DNA of 64,000 bases, from NCBI GenBank assembly GCA_963823275.1, contig CAWGKW010000001.1, positions 558,001 to 622,000 on the forward strand, written 5' to 3'. This document shows positions 38,301-46,976 of the stretch, one piece after another. The DNA comes from RHKX01 sp963823275 (GTDB lineage Bacteria; Actinomycetota; Thermoleophilia; Solirubrobacterales; 70-9). The notes below the pieces were generated by a model that was not told the DNA's origin, ran no database searches, and saw nothing but the letters and a program-made list of their open reading frames with translations. The position numbers were made by a program, and so were the translations under genes. Each line of letters begins with the position of its first letter. Within the stretch, counting starts at the first letter, position 1.

Positions 38301-38710
38301 AGTGCGTTGAGGTCGTGGAGCGCGTCCTCGCCGAGCTGATCACGGGTGGCGATCAGCTGGATCTTCGCGGTCTCGTCCCGCAGGTCGACGAAGTCGAGAC
38401 CGCCGTGGCGGCGCAGGGCGACGACCCGGCCGGCGATGCTGACGCGCTCGCCGGAGTCGGCACCGGGGCCAAGATCGTCGAAGCGCTCATGGATCTCGGC
38501 GGCGGTGTGGTCGCGGTCGAAGCGGACCGGGTACGGCTCGACCCCGCGCTCCCGCATCGCATCGAGCTTGGCGAGACGGTGGGCACGCTCCTCCTGGATG
38601 AAACGCGATCCTTCCCGGGCTTCGGAGTCCTCCTGCGGCGCAGTCGAGTCCCCCTCCCCCTGGTGCCCTTCGGTTGCCACCCCACGCCTTCCGTCGCTTG
38701 CGGCCCGCAC
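35312..38710 (-). CDS. Lysyl-tRNA synthetase fused to MprF-like lysyl-phosphatidylglycerol synthase (LysRS N-terminal)
   Basis: 1132-residue fusion. Residues about 35-550 form a class II LysRS: OB-fold (ERVSIAGRVVALRRHGGLDF), motif 2 (FRNEGLDTRHNPEFTMLEAY), motif 3 (GGLGIGMDRLVMLV). About six transmembrane helices follow (residues 570-780). The C-terminal DUF2156 aminoacyl-transferase domain reads KSYFFSADGRSVIAYAYVRG, YSLDLMRRRPDSANGLTEYL and KFNPEW. The expected job is charging tRNA-Lys and passing lysine to phosphatidylglycerol, which lowers surface negative charge. Mycobacterial LysX has the same parts in the opposite order (MprF first). The frame opens with GTG 38710; GTG 38677 is an alternative. 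It heads a five-gene leftward unit. Confidence 0.9.
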   Translation of the reverse strand: MRAASDGRRGVATEGHQGEGDSTAPQEDSEAREGSRFIQEERAHRLAKLDAMRERGVEPYPVRFDRDHTAAEIHERFDDLGPGADSGERVSIAGRVVALRRHGGLDFVDLRDETAKIQLIATRDQLGEDALHDLNALDLGDWIGAEGIVMTSRRGELSVRIEGFELLSKALRPLPDMRHGLTDPEARYRRRYLDLIVDDDSREIFEKRSTVIAATRNVLLERGFREVETPVLLSQAGGAAARPFITHHNALDIDMFLRIALELPLKRLIVGGMNRVFEVSRVFRNEGLDTRHNPEFTMLEAYQAFGDYNDMMELTEAIIEASCMEANGHTVIDVDGREVDMKPPYRRATMADLIEENTGVKMHPSMPIAEAREIAGRFGVEWLDVWGAGKIMAEVYDETSEAKLIEPTFVMDHPREVSPLARAHRDDPALTERFELVVAARELANAYSELNDPVDQAGRFASEAKLQAGGDDEAEPVDDEYVEALEYGLPPTGGLGIGMDRLVMLVTGVDTIRDVILFPTLRPEEGGAKAEVPAKLDLDVGEATPAAPPIQTPTRWTGPPRRSRAPHVLAWLTALLGLSSLLPTLPVVHLSLGFGDLLSQTDRSYLFIVSAVLGLGLITVAVQLARGKRRAWAIAMFLFAAAALVHLIKGPDPIAAALDIGMLVALASFRTEFRAHGDASSLRQAILFVPFFLLVVGVFGFISLLTQRDFVTPDLSFGGMLEATYGGLIGLDGTYAFDHRIFREFFSDALLVLGVTGLLTFLYLVFRPLIGDRAPEREARDRAREIVRAHGSDTLAYFALRRDKSYFFSADGRSVIAYAYVRGYAMVAADPIGPPDEMGEVLDEFLAFCAEEGWGVAFLAVREETTPIYRERGMHSLYLGDEAILHCRDFTLEGGEMKAVRAAVNHVGKDHDFDLIKETEASSDLIDELNLISEEWRDGADERGFTMELGQDVEGKEEDFVIAIARERSSGGAGRVAGFLRFVPCYGESPGYSLDLMRRRPDSANGLTEYLIANAALSLGASGVERLSLNFAAWGRLLDDAEAMGIGGRIQRRVAKALNPFFQIQSLRDFNEKFNPEWLPRSIVIDQPGDLVKVAVLYASIEGFLDVPLVGRFLEPPVRRAESGTATAAPVA

Positions 38711-38727
38711 TCTGACAGGATTCGAAA

Positions 38728-40183
38728 ATGGCCGCGGGGAATATCGACGCAGTAATCGCGCAGGCCAAGCTAGACCGCAAGCGACTCGATTCGGCGGCGA
38801 TCGGGCCCTTCAGCCTGACCGCGATCGGCATCGCCAGCGTCGTCGGCGCGGGGATCTTCGTCACGATCGGCGAGGCGTCGGCGCGATACGCGGGTCCGTC
38901 GGTGATCTTCTCCTTCATGCTCGCCGGGCTCGCCGCCGGGGTGACCGCCCTCTGCTACGCCGAACTCGCGGCGATGGTGCCCGCGGCGGGCTCGACCTAT
39001 TCCTACGCCTACGCCGTCTTCGGATCGTTTCTGGCCTGGTTCATCGGCTGGGATCTGCTGCTCGAGTACCTCTTCGCCGCCTCGACCGTCGCCGTCGGCT
39101 GGTCCGGTTACTTCGTCAGCTTCCTCGGCAGCATCGGGATCTCCGTTCCGCACGACCTCGTCACCCCGCCCTTCGGTGACGACGCGGGGATTCTCAACCT
39201 GCCCGCGCTGGCGATCGTGTTCGCGACCTGCACCCTGCTCTTCGTGGGGACCAGGGAGTCGACGCGGGCCAACAACGTCATGGTCGCGCTCAAGCTCGGC
39301 GTGCTCCTGCTGTTCATCGGGGTCGGCGCCTTCTACATCACGAAGGCCAACTGGGAACCGTTCGTGCCGGAGAACACAGGTGGCTTCGGCGACTACGGGA
39401 TCACCGGGATCCTGCGGGCCGCGGGCGTCGTCTTCTTCGCTTACGTCGGCTTCGACGCCGTCTCGACGGCGGCCGCCGAGGCAAGGCGGCCTCAACGGAC
39501 GATTCCGATCGGCCTGCTGGCGACGGTGATCATCTCGACCGTGCTCTACGTCCTGATCGGGATCGTGATGACGGGGATGGTTCCGTTCAAGACGCTCAAC
39601 GTCGCCGATCCCCTGGCGCTCGCGGTCAGGGAGGGCCGGAAGCGGGCTCGACTGGCTCGAGAGCGCGGTTTCGCTGGCGGCTGTGATCGGTCTGGCCGCC
39701 ACGGTGCTCGTAACCTTCTACGGTCAGACGAGGATCTTCATGCGGATGTCGTCCGACGGGATGCTCCCCGATCGGCTGGGTGTGGTCGGCGCCCGATTCA
39801 AGACCCCGGGCGCGGCGACCCTCGTCTGCGCGGTCGCGGGCGCCGCGGTGGCGGCGTTGCTGCCGATCGACATCCTCGGTGATCTCGTCTCGATCGGCAC
39901 CCTGCTCTCGTTCACGATCGTCTGCGCCGGGGTGCTCGTCCTGCGCCGCACCCGTCCCGACCTGGAGCGGCCGTTCCGGGTCAAGGCGGTCTGGGTCGTC
40001 GCCCCGCTCGGGATCATCTTCGCCATCGCGCTGATGGCGACGCTTCCGATCACGACCTGGATCCGGCTCGGCGTCTGGCTTGCGATCGGTCTGGTCATCT
40101 ACTTCACCTACGCGCGTGGTCGCACCACCGAGCGGATGGGCCGGCTCGCGGCAACGGAGCCGGACCCCGAGCCGATCAGTTAG
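38728..40183 (+). CDS. APC-family amino acid permease, one frameshift
   Basis: Cationic-amino-acid-transporter-like permease with about 12 helices and about 485 residues. The N-terminal substrate motif IASVVGAGIFVTIGEASARYAGPS, the helix 3 region AGSTYSYAYAVFGSFLAWFIG and the late loop RIFMRMSSDGMLPDRLG are typical. The frame changes once near 39642, between LALAVREG and GLDWLESAVSLAAVIGLAA. Its start is only 17 bp from the fusion gene start on the other strand, so the two share a promoter region. It ends exactly at the tandem repeat block. Confidence 0.85.
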
Positions 40184-40457
40184 ACAAGCGCGCGACTCGC
40201 AGCCCTCCGGGCTGCTCGACTGCGCCGGGCCTCCGGGCAGAGCCCGGTGGCCCTCCCGTCAGACAACCGCGCGACTCGCAGGGCTCCGGGCTGCTCGACT
40301 GCGCCGGGCCTCCGGGCAGAGCCCGGTGGCCCTCCCGTCAGACAACGCGCGCGACTCGCAGCCCTCCGGGCTGCTCGACTGCGCCGGGCCTCCGGGCAGA
40401 GCCCGGTGGCCCTCCCGTCAGACGACCGCGCGACTCGCAGCCCTCCGGGCTGCTCGA
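40183..40457. repeat. Tandem block of a palindromic intergenic repeat (three full units plus one partial)
   Basis: Units begin at 40183, 40262, 40341 and 40421, giving periods of 79, 79 and 80 bp. Each holds the order GCGCGACTCGCAG, GCAGCCC-TCC-GGGCTGC (one unit has AGGGC in the arm), then CCGGGC and GCCCGG hairpin arms, and ends TGGCCCTCCCGTCAGAC. The same sequence occurs inverted at 15783-15880. It lies between convergent genes. There are no variable spacers, so it is not CRISPR. Open frames through it are spurious. Confidence 0.9.
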
Positions 40458-40469
40458 GGGCGCCGGCGA

Positions 40470-41352
40470 TCAGTCCCTGGCCAGCGCGGTGCCCGAGCCC
40501 GGCTTGCTCGCGACCGCGCCCTCGCTGGTCCGGGCGAGAATCGCCATGCCGATCAGGGTTGCGCCCAGGGCGCTCAGCGTCGCCACGATTCCCGCGGGCG
40601 TCTCGTGCAGCGATTCCTCCAGCAGCGTGGTCGCGATCACGACGCTGGTGATCGGGTCGAGCGCCATCATCGCCGCCAGCGCCGGGGCGAGGACGCCCGC
40701 GGTCAGTGCCATCTGGTTGAACGTCATCGATACGTAGCCGACGACGAGCAGTGCGTACAGGTGCCAGTCGGTGAAGATGCCGAAGAAGCCCTCGGTGATC
40801 TCGTCGCCGACGGCCTTGGTCAGTGCGGCGCTGACTCCGAAGAGAATGCCCGTGACGACGCCGAGCAGCGTCGCCTTGATCGCCGGGCGCGCTCGCAGGG
40901 ACAACAACATCAGCGGGATGCAGATGCCGACGGTGATCGCTCCGAGCACCAGCCACTCGCCGAGCGGCGCGTCGTCTCGACCGCCGCTCGGGTTGGCGAT
41001 CGTGAGGAAGGCGATCAGCGAGGCCGTGACCAGGATCGCTGCCCCGATGTCGGAGCGCTTGATCCGCTGGTTGGTGAAGCGCTTGCCGAGCGGCAGCGCG
41101 AAGACCATCGAGGTGGCCAGCAGCGGCTGAACGACGGCGAGGCGCCCGATCGTCAAGCGCGATCGCCTGACCGACGAACCCGAGTCCGTCGGCGGCGATC
41201 CCGATCAGCCAGACCGGCTTGCGCGCCATCCGCAGCAGCAGGCCCGAGCTCGATCCCTCGGCCGCGTCGGGCTCATCGAGGCCCGCCTTCTGCTGAAGCA
41301 CCGAGCCGAGCGCGAACAGCAGCGCGGCGATCAGGGCGAGGACTATGTCCAT
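40470..41352 (-). CDS. DMT-superfamily membrane transporter, one frameshift
   Basis: About 294 residues and nine to ten helices. It begins MDIVLALIAALLFALGSVLQ and continues after a frame change near 41155 with TIGRLAVVQPLLATSMVFAL. The EamA/NIPA-like pattern includes VFALPLGKRFTNQRIKRSD and the C-terminal repeat ALAAMMALDPITSVVIATTLLEE. Substrate unknown. Its 3' end abuts the repeat block. Confidence 0.78.
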
Positions 41353-41364
41353 CGAGCGCAGGCT

Positions 41365-42088
41365 CTAGCCGGCGTTGGCCGCTTCGGGCTTGACGATCTT
41401 CTCCTCGCCCTTGTAACGCTCGTGGGAGCGAGCCCGCTTGGCATCGTCGTAGCGGTTCTTGGCCCAGGACGAGTCGGGCTTCGCCAGTCGGCGAGGCACC
41501 GATGATCGCGATCGGGGAACGTGTAGATCCCCAGGACGCCCCAGATCAGCTTGCCCTTCAGGAAGCAGATGACCACGAAGGCCCAGCCAATCGTCAGGGC
41601 GATCACGAAGCTGACGATGCTTCCGATCACGCAGCCACTCACGTCCTCGAAACGAGATCGGGTAGACGCCGAGTACGATGAATCCGATGACGATCGCGAA
41701 CACGATCACGGCGTCAATCGACTGCCGGCCCTGCTCAGACCAGTAGACGTCGTCGAGGTGCAGCCAGAGCGCAAACTCGTCGAGCGTCAGGGCCGCTCCG
41801 ATCCCGAAGATGATCGCCGTCACCTCCGAGGGGCGGCTGTACCGCGACAGCGAGCAGGCCGCTGATCAAGAGCAGGCAGATGCCCCAGACGAGGTGGTGG
41901 ATGTGGGTGTCACCGGCCTCGACGTTGCCGAGCCAGGCGAACCGATCGGAGCGGATCGAATGGGTGATGAAACGGGTGACCCCGAACGTGACCCCGAACG
42001 AGATCAGCAGCAGCAGCGCGGGCAGCTCGCCCCGGTTGACGATCTCCGTATCGAAGGACGTCGAGACGCTCGCGAGGGGCAGGATCAC
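41365..42088 (-). CDS. Integral membrane protein with HIHH motif, several frameshifts
   Basis: About 240 residues, readable only with frame changes near 41820, 41650 and 41505. Segments in order: a helix ALLLLISFGVTFGVTRFITH, then GDTHIHHLVWGICLLLISG, then a helix and Asp-rich loop LTLDEFALWLHLDDVYW, further helices (AVIVFAIVIGFIVLGVYP and SFVIALTIGWAFVVICFLKG), and a charged tail KNRYDDAKRARSHERYKGEE. The HIHH and ALTLDEFALWL pattern recurs in uncharacterised actinobacterial membrane proteins. It follows the redox operon on the same strand. Confidence 0.6.
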
Positions 42089-42140
42089 GCCAGCCTTTGT
42101 ACTTCAATCTCTGGTTTTCGTCGCCTCCCGGGTGTCGGCT

Positions 42141-42730
42141 TCAGCTCAGCCGCGGTAACCGTTTCGGGGCGAGCGCGCCCCGCTCCAGCCCGATCAGGCG
42201 CAGGCCGCCGATCAGCGCCACCGGAGTCGCGGCGAGGGCCAGCAGAACGATCAGCCAGGCTGGCCTGAGCGTCGGTGCCCGCCCCGATCGTGTGCGACCA
42301 ATCCGAGGGCGAAGACGAGGATGGTCCAGCGGTGAATCTTTCGCCACAGCGCGACGCCGATCTGTCGACGGACGTAGAAGCTGAGGCCGAAGAGGATCGC
42401 GAGCCATCCGGCGACCACGCCGAGTCCGGTCCAGAAGGGATCGTTCGGTAGCAGGAACGGGATGGAGATCTGCGCGATCGTCGGGTGGATGTAGGAGTCA
42501 CCGAGCAGGAGCACCCCGTGGCCCACGATCGCGATCAGCGAGATCAGGGCCACGGCCTCGTGCAGCGTCTTGAACCTGGCCGCCGAACCCGGTCGCTTAT
42601 CGACCCGGGTCGACAGAGCAAGGCCGAAGCCCACCGAGACCGAGACGAGCAGCATCGCGACGATCCCGAGCGATCGGCTTCCGAGCCAGAACAGGTGCTG
42701 ACTTGGGTCGAGCAGTCCAAGCGCGCTCAT
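42141..42730 (-). CDS. Ferric-reductase-like transmembrane heme protein, frameshifted
   Basis: About 195 residues, 5-6 helices. Heme-ligating histidines fit the ferric reductase/MsrQ-type fold: LHEAVALISLIAIVGHGVLLL (His pair in one helix) and LWRKIHRWTILVFALGLVAH (second pair). The frame changes near 42290; the last helix reads LIVLLALAATPVALIGGLRL. It starts as ATGA overlap with apbE. It probably moves electrons across the membrane to an extracytoplasmic flavin acceptor. Confidence 0.75.
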
Positions 42731-43712
42731 CCGGCGCCCACGGGAACGGCATCGGGGACCACCTCGGTCCAGCTGGTTACGTCGCCGATCACCTCAACCT
42801 CGCCGGAGTCGAGGACGATGGCGCCTCCCTCGGCAGCGAGCAGCTCGCGAGCCCGCTGGGGCCCTGCGAGAATCGCGGTCTTCGCAAGCGTTTCGGCCCT
42901 CGTCGCGGTCGCAGCCAGAGCCGTCGCCTGGACGATCCCCGTCCAGGCGGGCAGGCCCCTCTGCCCGGGTCGATCAGGTGGTGGGAGTAGCCGTCGCCCT
43001 GCTCCCAGATCCGCTTGCGAAGCCCGCTTGTCGCCACGCCGCCGACGCGGACCTCGAAGCTCGCGGTCGATCCCTTCGACAGTGGAATCTCGACGCTCGA
43101 CGCGGCGCGGAAGACCCGCTGTGCCGCCGATCCGCAGGTCACCGCCGCAGTCGACGGCGAACGAGGAGAAGCCGGTCAGGTGCTTTGCCGCCAGATCCGC
43201 GGCGAGGCCCTTGCCGAGGCCACCGCTGTCGATCCTCACGCCGACTGGACGGGTGACCTCGCCGGAGGCGGTGTTCACGCCGATTCGCCTTCCCAGAGCC
43301 GTGTTTCGGACGCGATCGCCGGTCGCCGAGACGGGGGCCCATGCGAGCGCGTCGGACAACGAAGCCGGCTTCGCTCGCGTTCGGGACCCGGCGTAGCCGG
43401 CGTCCTCGAGAAAGTCGATGACGGCGGCGTCCACGAGCCCCTCGCTCGCAGTCGCGGCCTCGATCCCGGCCGCAACGAGCATCGCGATCGACGGCTCCAC
43501 GGCCACCGTCTCCCTGGGGTCTCCGTTGAGGGCCGAGAGGTCGCTGGCGGGTCGAAGCGGGAGAGTTCGGCATGCAGCTTCCGCAGCATGCGCTCGATCT
43601 CTGAGTCCGGCGATCTCCGGGGTCCTCGTCCTGCGGACTCAGCGAGGCCCCGATCAGAGACGCGGACCCGAGTTCCGAACAGGTCGAAGCTGCGCTCGTA
43701 CTCGTCGTCCAT
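42727..43712 (-). CDS. apbE: FAD:protein FMN transferase (ApbE family), frameshifted
   Basis: Covalently attaches FMN to Ser/Thr of extracytoplasmic proteins. Start MDDEYERSFDLFGTRVRV at 43712. After frame changes near 43543 and around 43140-42960, the family features can be read: LHAELSRFD near the N-terminus, DSGGLGKGLAADLAAKHL, FAVDCGGDLRIGG, YSHHLIDPGRG with the catalytic-site His/Asp, and AETLAKTAILAGP. Length is about 325 residues. The gene is coupled on both sides to membrane proteins of the same strand. No target with a flavinylation motif is recognisable here. Confidence 0.82.
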
Positions 43713-43714
43713 TG

Positions 43715-44059
43715 TCAGGAGGTACTGGTCTGGACCGGAGCAGGCGCGGGCGCTGGGTCCGACGGAAGGACCTGGTTCGCCAGGGACTCCGCCAGGGGTA
43801 CGAGCCCCGCCTGGTCGTCGGATTCCGAATCGGACGTGGAGGCGACGACGGTCGCCGACCCCGACTCGCTCTTGCCGACCGAGCCGCCGAGGGCAGGATC
43901 GTTGCCAAGCGCCATCTGAATAGTCAGCGCGCCGAAGAGCAGGACGACGGCCACGAGGCTGATCGCACCGGCCCGCACCAGAGCCGTTCCGCGCGAGATC
44001 CGCGCGACGGGAGCCGGTCGGGGTGGACGCTTCGGATCGGTGTTCGGCGAAGAATGCAT
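43715..44059 (-). CDS. Single-pass membrane protein, unknown
   Basis: 114 residues: a cytoplasmic Pro-rich N-terminus, one helix (ALVRAGAISLVAVVLLFGAL) and a low-complexity Ser/Asp/Pro-rich extracytoplasmic tail. It heads the ApbE/ferric-reductase-like operon (stop 3 bp before apbE). The tail has SESGSATVV but not the D-x2-[ST]-G-A-[ST] flavinylation motif, so I do not call it the FMN carrier. It diverges from the second two-component system. Confidence 0.6.
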   Translation of the reverse strand: MHSSPNTDPKRPPRPAPVARISRGTALVRAGAISLVAVVLLFGALTIQMALGNDPALGGSVGKSESGSATVVASTSDSESDDQAGLVPLAESLANQVLPSDPAPAPAPVQTSTS

Positions 44060-44076
44060 GGCAATACCTTCCTCCC

Positions 44077-44118
44077 CGACGCCTAGCGCTCGCTAAGTCC
44101 TTCGTTAGAGCTTTCTGA
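44077..44118. promoter_or_regulatory. Possible response-regulator direct repeats before the second two-component system
   Basis: Related elements CTAG, CTAA, TTAG and CTGAG recur about every 10-12 bp between 44082 and 44118, upstream of the regulator (plus) and the redox operon (minus). They are weaker and less regular than the 1850-1936 array. Confidence 0.3.
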
Positions 44119-44137
44119 GAAATCAACGGGGACCGAT

Positions 44138-44840
44138 GTGATCAGGCATACGATCCTGGCTGTGAGAATCCTGATCGTCGAGGACGAGCGCGGCATCGCC
44201 GAGTTCCTGTCGCGTGCACTCAGCTCCGAGGGGTTCTCGACCGAGTGCGCGAGCGACGGGGCCGCCGGCGAGCGCCTGGCTCTCAGCGGCGACTTCGACC
44301 TGATGCTCCTGGACCTGATGCTCCCCGGGCGCACCGGGCTGGACGTCTTGGGGACCGTCCGCACCCAACGTCCCGAGCTGCCGGTGATCGTGATCACAGC
44401 GCTCGGTCAGAAGCATGACGTAGTGGCCGGACTCAACCACGGAGCCGACGACTACATCACCAAGCCCTTCGACCTCGACGAGCTGCTGGCTCGGGTTCGT
44501 GCCCAGCTGCGAAGGCCCGCTCAACGAGATCCCACCCGGTTGGCGGTGGGCGACATCGAGCTCGATCTGCGAACCCGCGAGGTGACCAGGCTGGGACTCG
44601 GATGTCCGGCTGACCGCGCGCGAGTTCGAGTTGCTCGTCTATCTGATGCGCCATCCCAACCAGGTCCTCTCGCGAGAGCAGATCCTCAGCGCCGTCTGGG
44701 GCTACGACTTCGATCCCGGAACGAACGTGCTCAGCGTTTACATCAACTACCTGCGCCGAAAGCTCGCGGTGGACGGCGCTGCGGTCCCGATCGAGACGGT
44801 GCGCTCAGCCGGCTTCCGAATGGTGGCCCCGGATGCCTAG
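44138..44840 (+). CDS. OmpR-family response regulator, one frameshift
   Basis: Receiver domain VRILIVEDERGIAEFLSRAL with phosphoacceptor Asp in MLLDLMLPGRTGLDVL and Lys in DDYITKPFDLDELL. After a frame change near 44600 the winged helix continues: TAREFELLVYLMRHPNQVLS, ILSAVWGYDFDPGTN, YINYLRRKL and the end IETVRSAGFRMVAPDA. Start ATG 44138 or GTG 44162. It overlaps the kinase gene by 8 bp. Confidence 0.85.
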
Positions 44841-46278
44841 AACGCTTGTCCCTCGTGGGCTGCGGGGTCGGTTGGTGCTGGCGATCGTCCTCGCCGCGGT
44901 GGTCGTGCTCGCGGGGAGCTTCTTCGCCCTTCACGAGGGGACGGGCGCGAGCCTCAATCACGAGATCGACGAGCAGCTTCGCGCCGACGCGGCACAGTTC
45001 GGGCACTCGAGCGTGGCCGGCTCGGCGACCGAGGAGGAGCTAAGCGCCCGGAGCCGCGCGTTCATCGCCCGGCAGGGCTATTACTCGGACTCGCGGATCA
45101 TCGTCATCGAGGTTGGAGCCGGTGGGGGAGAGGTCCTCACGAACGAACGAGCCGCGATCTCGGATGAGCTCGACGAGGAGCAGGATGAAGATGGCGAGGG
45201 CGCCTCGGCGGGGGTCCTGGGCGCGGCCCCAGGCCTCTCGACCATCGATGCCCCCGACGGAGCCAAGCTCCGGGTGCTGACGCAGCCGATCGGCTCCCCG
45301 ACCCAGCCGGTCGGAACCTTCCACGTGGCCCAGTCCCTGGCTCCGATCGTGGTCGCGCAGGGAAGCCTCCGCGACACGCTGCTGGTCGTCGGTCTCGTTG
45401 CCTTCCTCGTCCTGATCGCGGCGGCGCTCTGGATCGCGACGCTCGTCGCCAGACCGCTGATCCGGATCGCGGACTTCGCCGCCGGGATCGACACGACCGG
45501 CCTCGATCGCCGGCTGACCGAGGAGCGGGGGTCTTCGGAGGTCCGCAGCCTCGCCCATTCCTTCAATCACATGCTCGATCGCCTTCAGGGTTCGTTCGAC
45601 CGTGAGCGTGAGTTCGTCGCGGATGCCTCTCACGAGCTGCGCACCCCGGTGACGATTGCCCAGGGTGAGCTCGATCTGCTGCGCCGCGATCTCGAACCGG
45701 ACGAGCGGGAGCGGGTCGATCTGGTCCGGCGCGAGCTCAAGCGGATGGAGCGACTGGTCGCCGAGATGCTGACCCTGGCTTCGCAGGATTCCGGCCTGGG
45801 TAACCGCCGCGACCGGGTGGACCTGAGCGACCTGCTCTCGGACCTGCGCCGCGATCTTCCCCTGATGGGCTCGCGCGCGTACGAGGTCGCTGATTTCGGC
45901 GGCACCGTCCCGGCGGACCCCGACCAGATCGCTCAGGTCTTTCGCAACCTGCTGCGCAACGCGGTCGCTCATACCGAGGCCGGTGGGGAGGTGCGGGTGA
46001 CCGCGGCCGCCGCCTGCGATCGCGTTCGCTTCGAGATCATTGACGACGGCCCCGGCTTCAGCCCAGATGAGGCTGAGCGGCTGTTCGATCGCTTCTACCG
46101 GACCGACGGTGGGCGGACGCGCGATGAGGGCGGCAGCGGGCTCGGGCTCGCGATCGCCCGCTCCATCGTTGAGGCCCATGGCGGTCTGATCTGGGCTGAG
46201 TCATCCGACGGAGAGGGTGCGCGGGTGATCTTCGAGTTGCCGGGTTACCGGGCCTCGGCCTCGAGCGAGGGCAATTGA
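44833..46278 (+). CDS. Sensor histidine kinase
   Basis: Intact 481-residue membrane kinase. TM1 is residues about 14-34, an extracytoplasmic domain of about 145 residues has an acidic linker (DELDEEQDEDGEG), TM2 is around 180-202, and HAMP runs to 255. HisKA contains VADASHELRTPVTIAQGEL, and HATPase_c has N box RNLLRNAVAHTEAGGE, G1 DDGPGFSP, F box LFDRFYRTDG and G2 GGSGLGLAIARSI. It acts with the regulator directly upstream. The divergent ApbE operon is a candidate target. Its 3' end lies 54 bp from the left att site. Confidence 0.9.
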   Translation: MPRTLVPRGLRGRLVLAIVLAAVVVLAGSFFALHEGTGASLNHEIDEQLRADAAQFGHSSVAGSATEEELSARSRAFIARQGYYSDSRIIVIEVGAGGGEVLTNERAAISDELDEEQDEDGEGASAGVLGAAPGLSTIDAPDGAKLRVLTQPIGSPTQPVGTFHVAQSLAPIVVAQGSLRDTLLVVGLVAFLVLIAAALWIATLVARPLIRIADFAAGIDTTGLDRRLTEERGSSEVRSLAHSFNHMLDRLQGSFDREREFVADASHELRTPVTIAQGELDLLRRDLEPDERERVDLVRRELKRMERLVAEMLTLASQDSGLGNRRDRVDLSDLLSDLRRDLPLMGSRAYEVADFGGTVPADPDQIAQVFRNLLRNAVAHTEAGGEVRVTAAAACDRVRFEIIDDGPGFSPDEAERLFDRFYRTDGGRTRDEGGSGLGLAIARSIVEAHGGLIWAESSDGEGARVIFELPGYRASASSEGN

Positions 46279-46331
46279 TCAACAGGAAGCCGCGGCGTTG
46301 AGCCGGTGCAGACCTGGACCTGCTTCGGCGT

Positions 46332-46376
46332 GATGGGCGCGGCTGGTTTCGAACCAGCGACCTTCCGCGTGTGAGG
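46332..46376. repeat. Left attachment site (att core, 45-bp direct repeat)
   Basis: Identical to 55390-55434. It corresponds to tRNA-Val positions 30 to 72 plus two flanking bases, so it spans the anticodon loop, T arm and acceptor 3' strand without the 5' half. The match ends abruptly at 46377. Upstream, CTTCGGCG also matches, with a one-base offset. Confidence 0.88.
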
Positions 46377-46496
46377 AGCTCCCGCAGGAAGCGCAAACCG
46401 GGTCGGAAACCGCCTGAATAGAGAGTGGCTGAGCCTGTGGCGTCGTCCCTACAAGCCTAAGGTATTCCCGCAGTTTGCGGACGCTTCGCAGTCGAA

Positions 46497-46512
46497 TGGG
46501 CACTGGTGCCCA
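46497..46512. promoter_or_regulatory. 16-bp palindrome near the left element end
   Basis: TGGGCACTGGTGCCCA, identical to the centre of the 30-bp palindrome at 55293-55322 near the right end. In the excised circle the two copies would flank the att core, like arm-type sites. Confidence 0.55.
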
Positions 46513-46628
46513 GGCTGCTTCCCCTGGTACCCGAGATTTCAGGTGCTCATGTTGGTCACGGACAAGTGTTCAACCCGCTTGTGCGCGTGTAGGCTTCGCT
46601 CGGACGGACCATTTCCTCAGTGAGAGCT

Positions 46629-46950
46629 TCAATGGGCGTTGTCGACCTTGATCCTCTGAACCGTCCCGTTGCTCGCCGCGTACTTGCCGTTACATTGCTG
46701 CAAGGAGTTGGTATTGCCCCAGAACTCGGGATTATGGTCGTGACCGCCATTCTCGAAGTCGCCAGTTAGCCTCGATCCGCCAATAACGACTCGGAGGGTG
46801 TAATCGAGTTCCCGTTGGCAGTGAGGGTGGCTGTGTGGTCTCGCCGACCGGCCCGATCGCGCCCGCTGCGGTCGATCTGCCCCGATCGCCGGGTCGACGA
46901 GTTGCTTGTGGGCAGCATCGATCTCCCGGCAGCGGGAAGACTCGATCGAT
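46629..46950 (-). pseudogene. Possible remnant of a truncated gene; otherwise no gene at 46377-46976
   Basis: A minus-strand frame ending at 46629 reads LDYTLRVVIGGSRLTGDFE, then HDHNPEFWGNTNSLQQC and VQRIKVDNAH. Its composition is normal for a protein end, but it has no start and no recognisable family. It may be the 3' tail of a gene cut by the neighbouring IS. The remaining sequence between the left att site and the transposase holds the 16-bp palindrome and nothing else I can name. Confidence 0.25.
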
Positions 46951-46976
46951 TCGACTGGCGAGCCGCGCGGCGGTGG

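Noticed and set aside
37010..38755. Long plus-strand open frame opposite the LysRS half of the fusion gene
   Set aside because: High-GC antisense shadow: composition is Arg/Asp/Val-rich without motifs, while the minus strand encodes clear synthetase signatures.
40183..40457. CRISPR array
   Set aside because: Units are contiguous near-identical 79-80 bp copies with no variable spacers and no cas genes nearby.
40080..41393. Plus-strand protein spanning the repeat block
   Set aside because: It is translation of the repeats joined to the antisense of the DMT transporter; no start signal and no family features.
46332..46376. A second tRNA gene at the left end
   Set aside because: Only tRNA positions 30-72 are present; the 5' acceptor strand and D arm are missing, so it is an att fragment.
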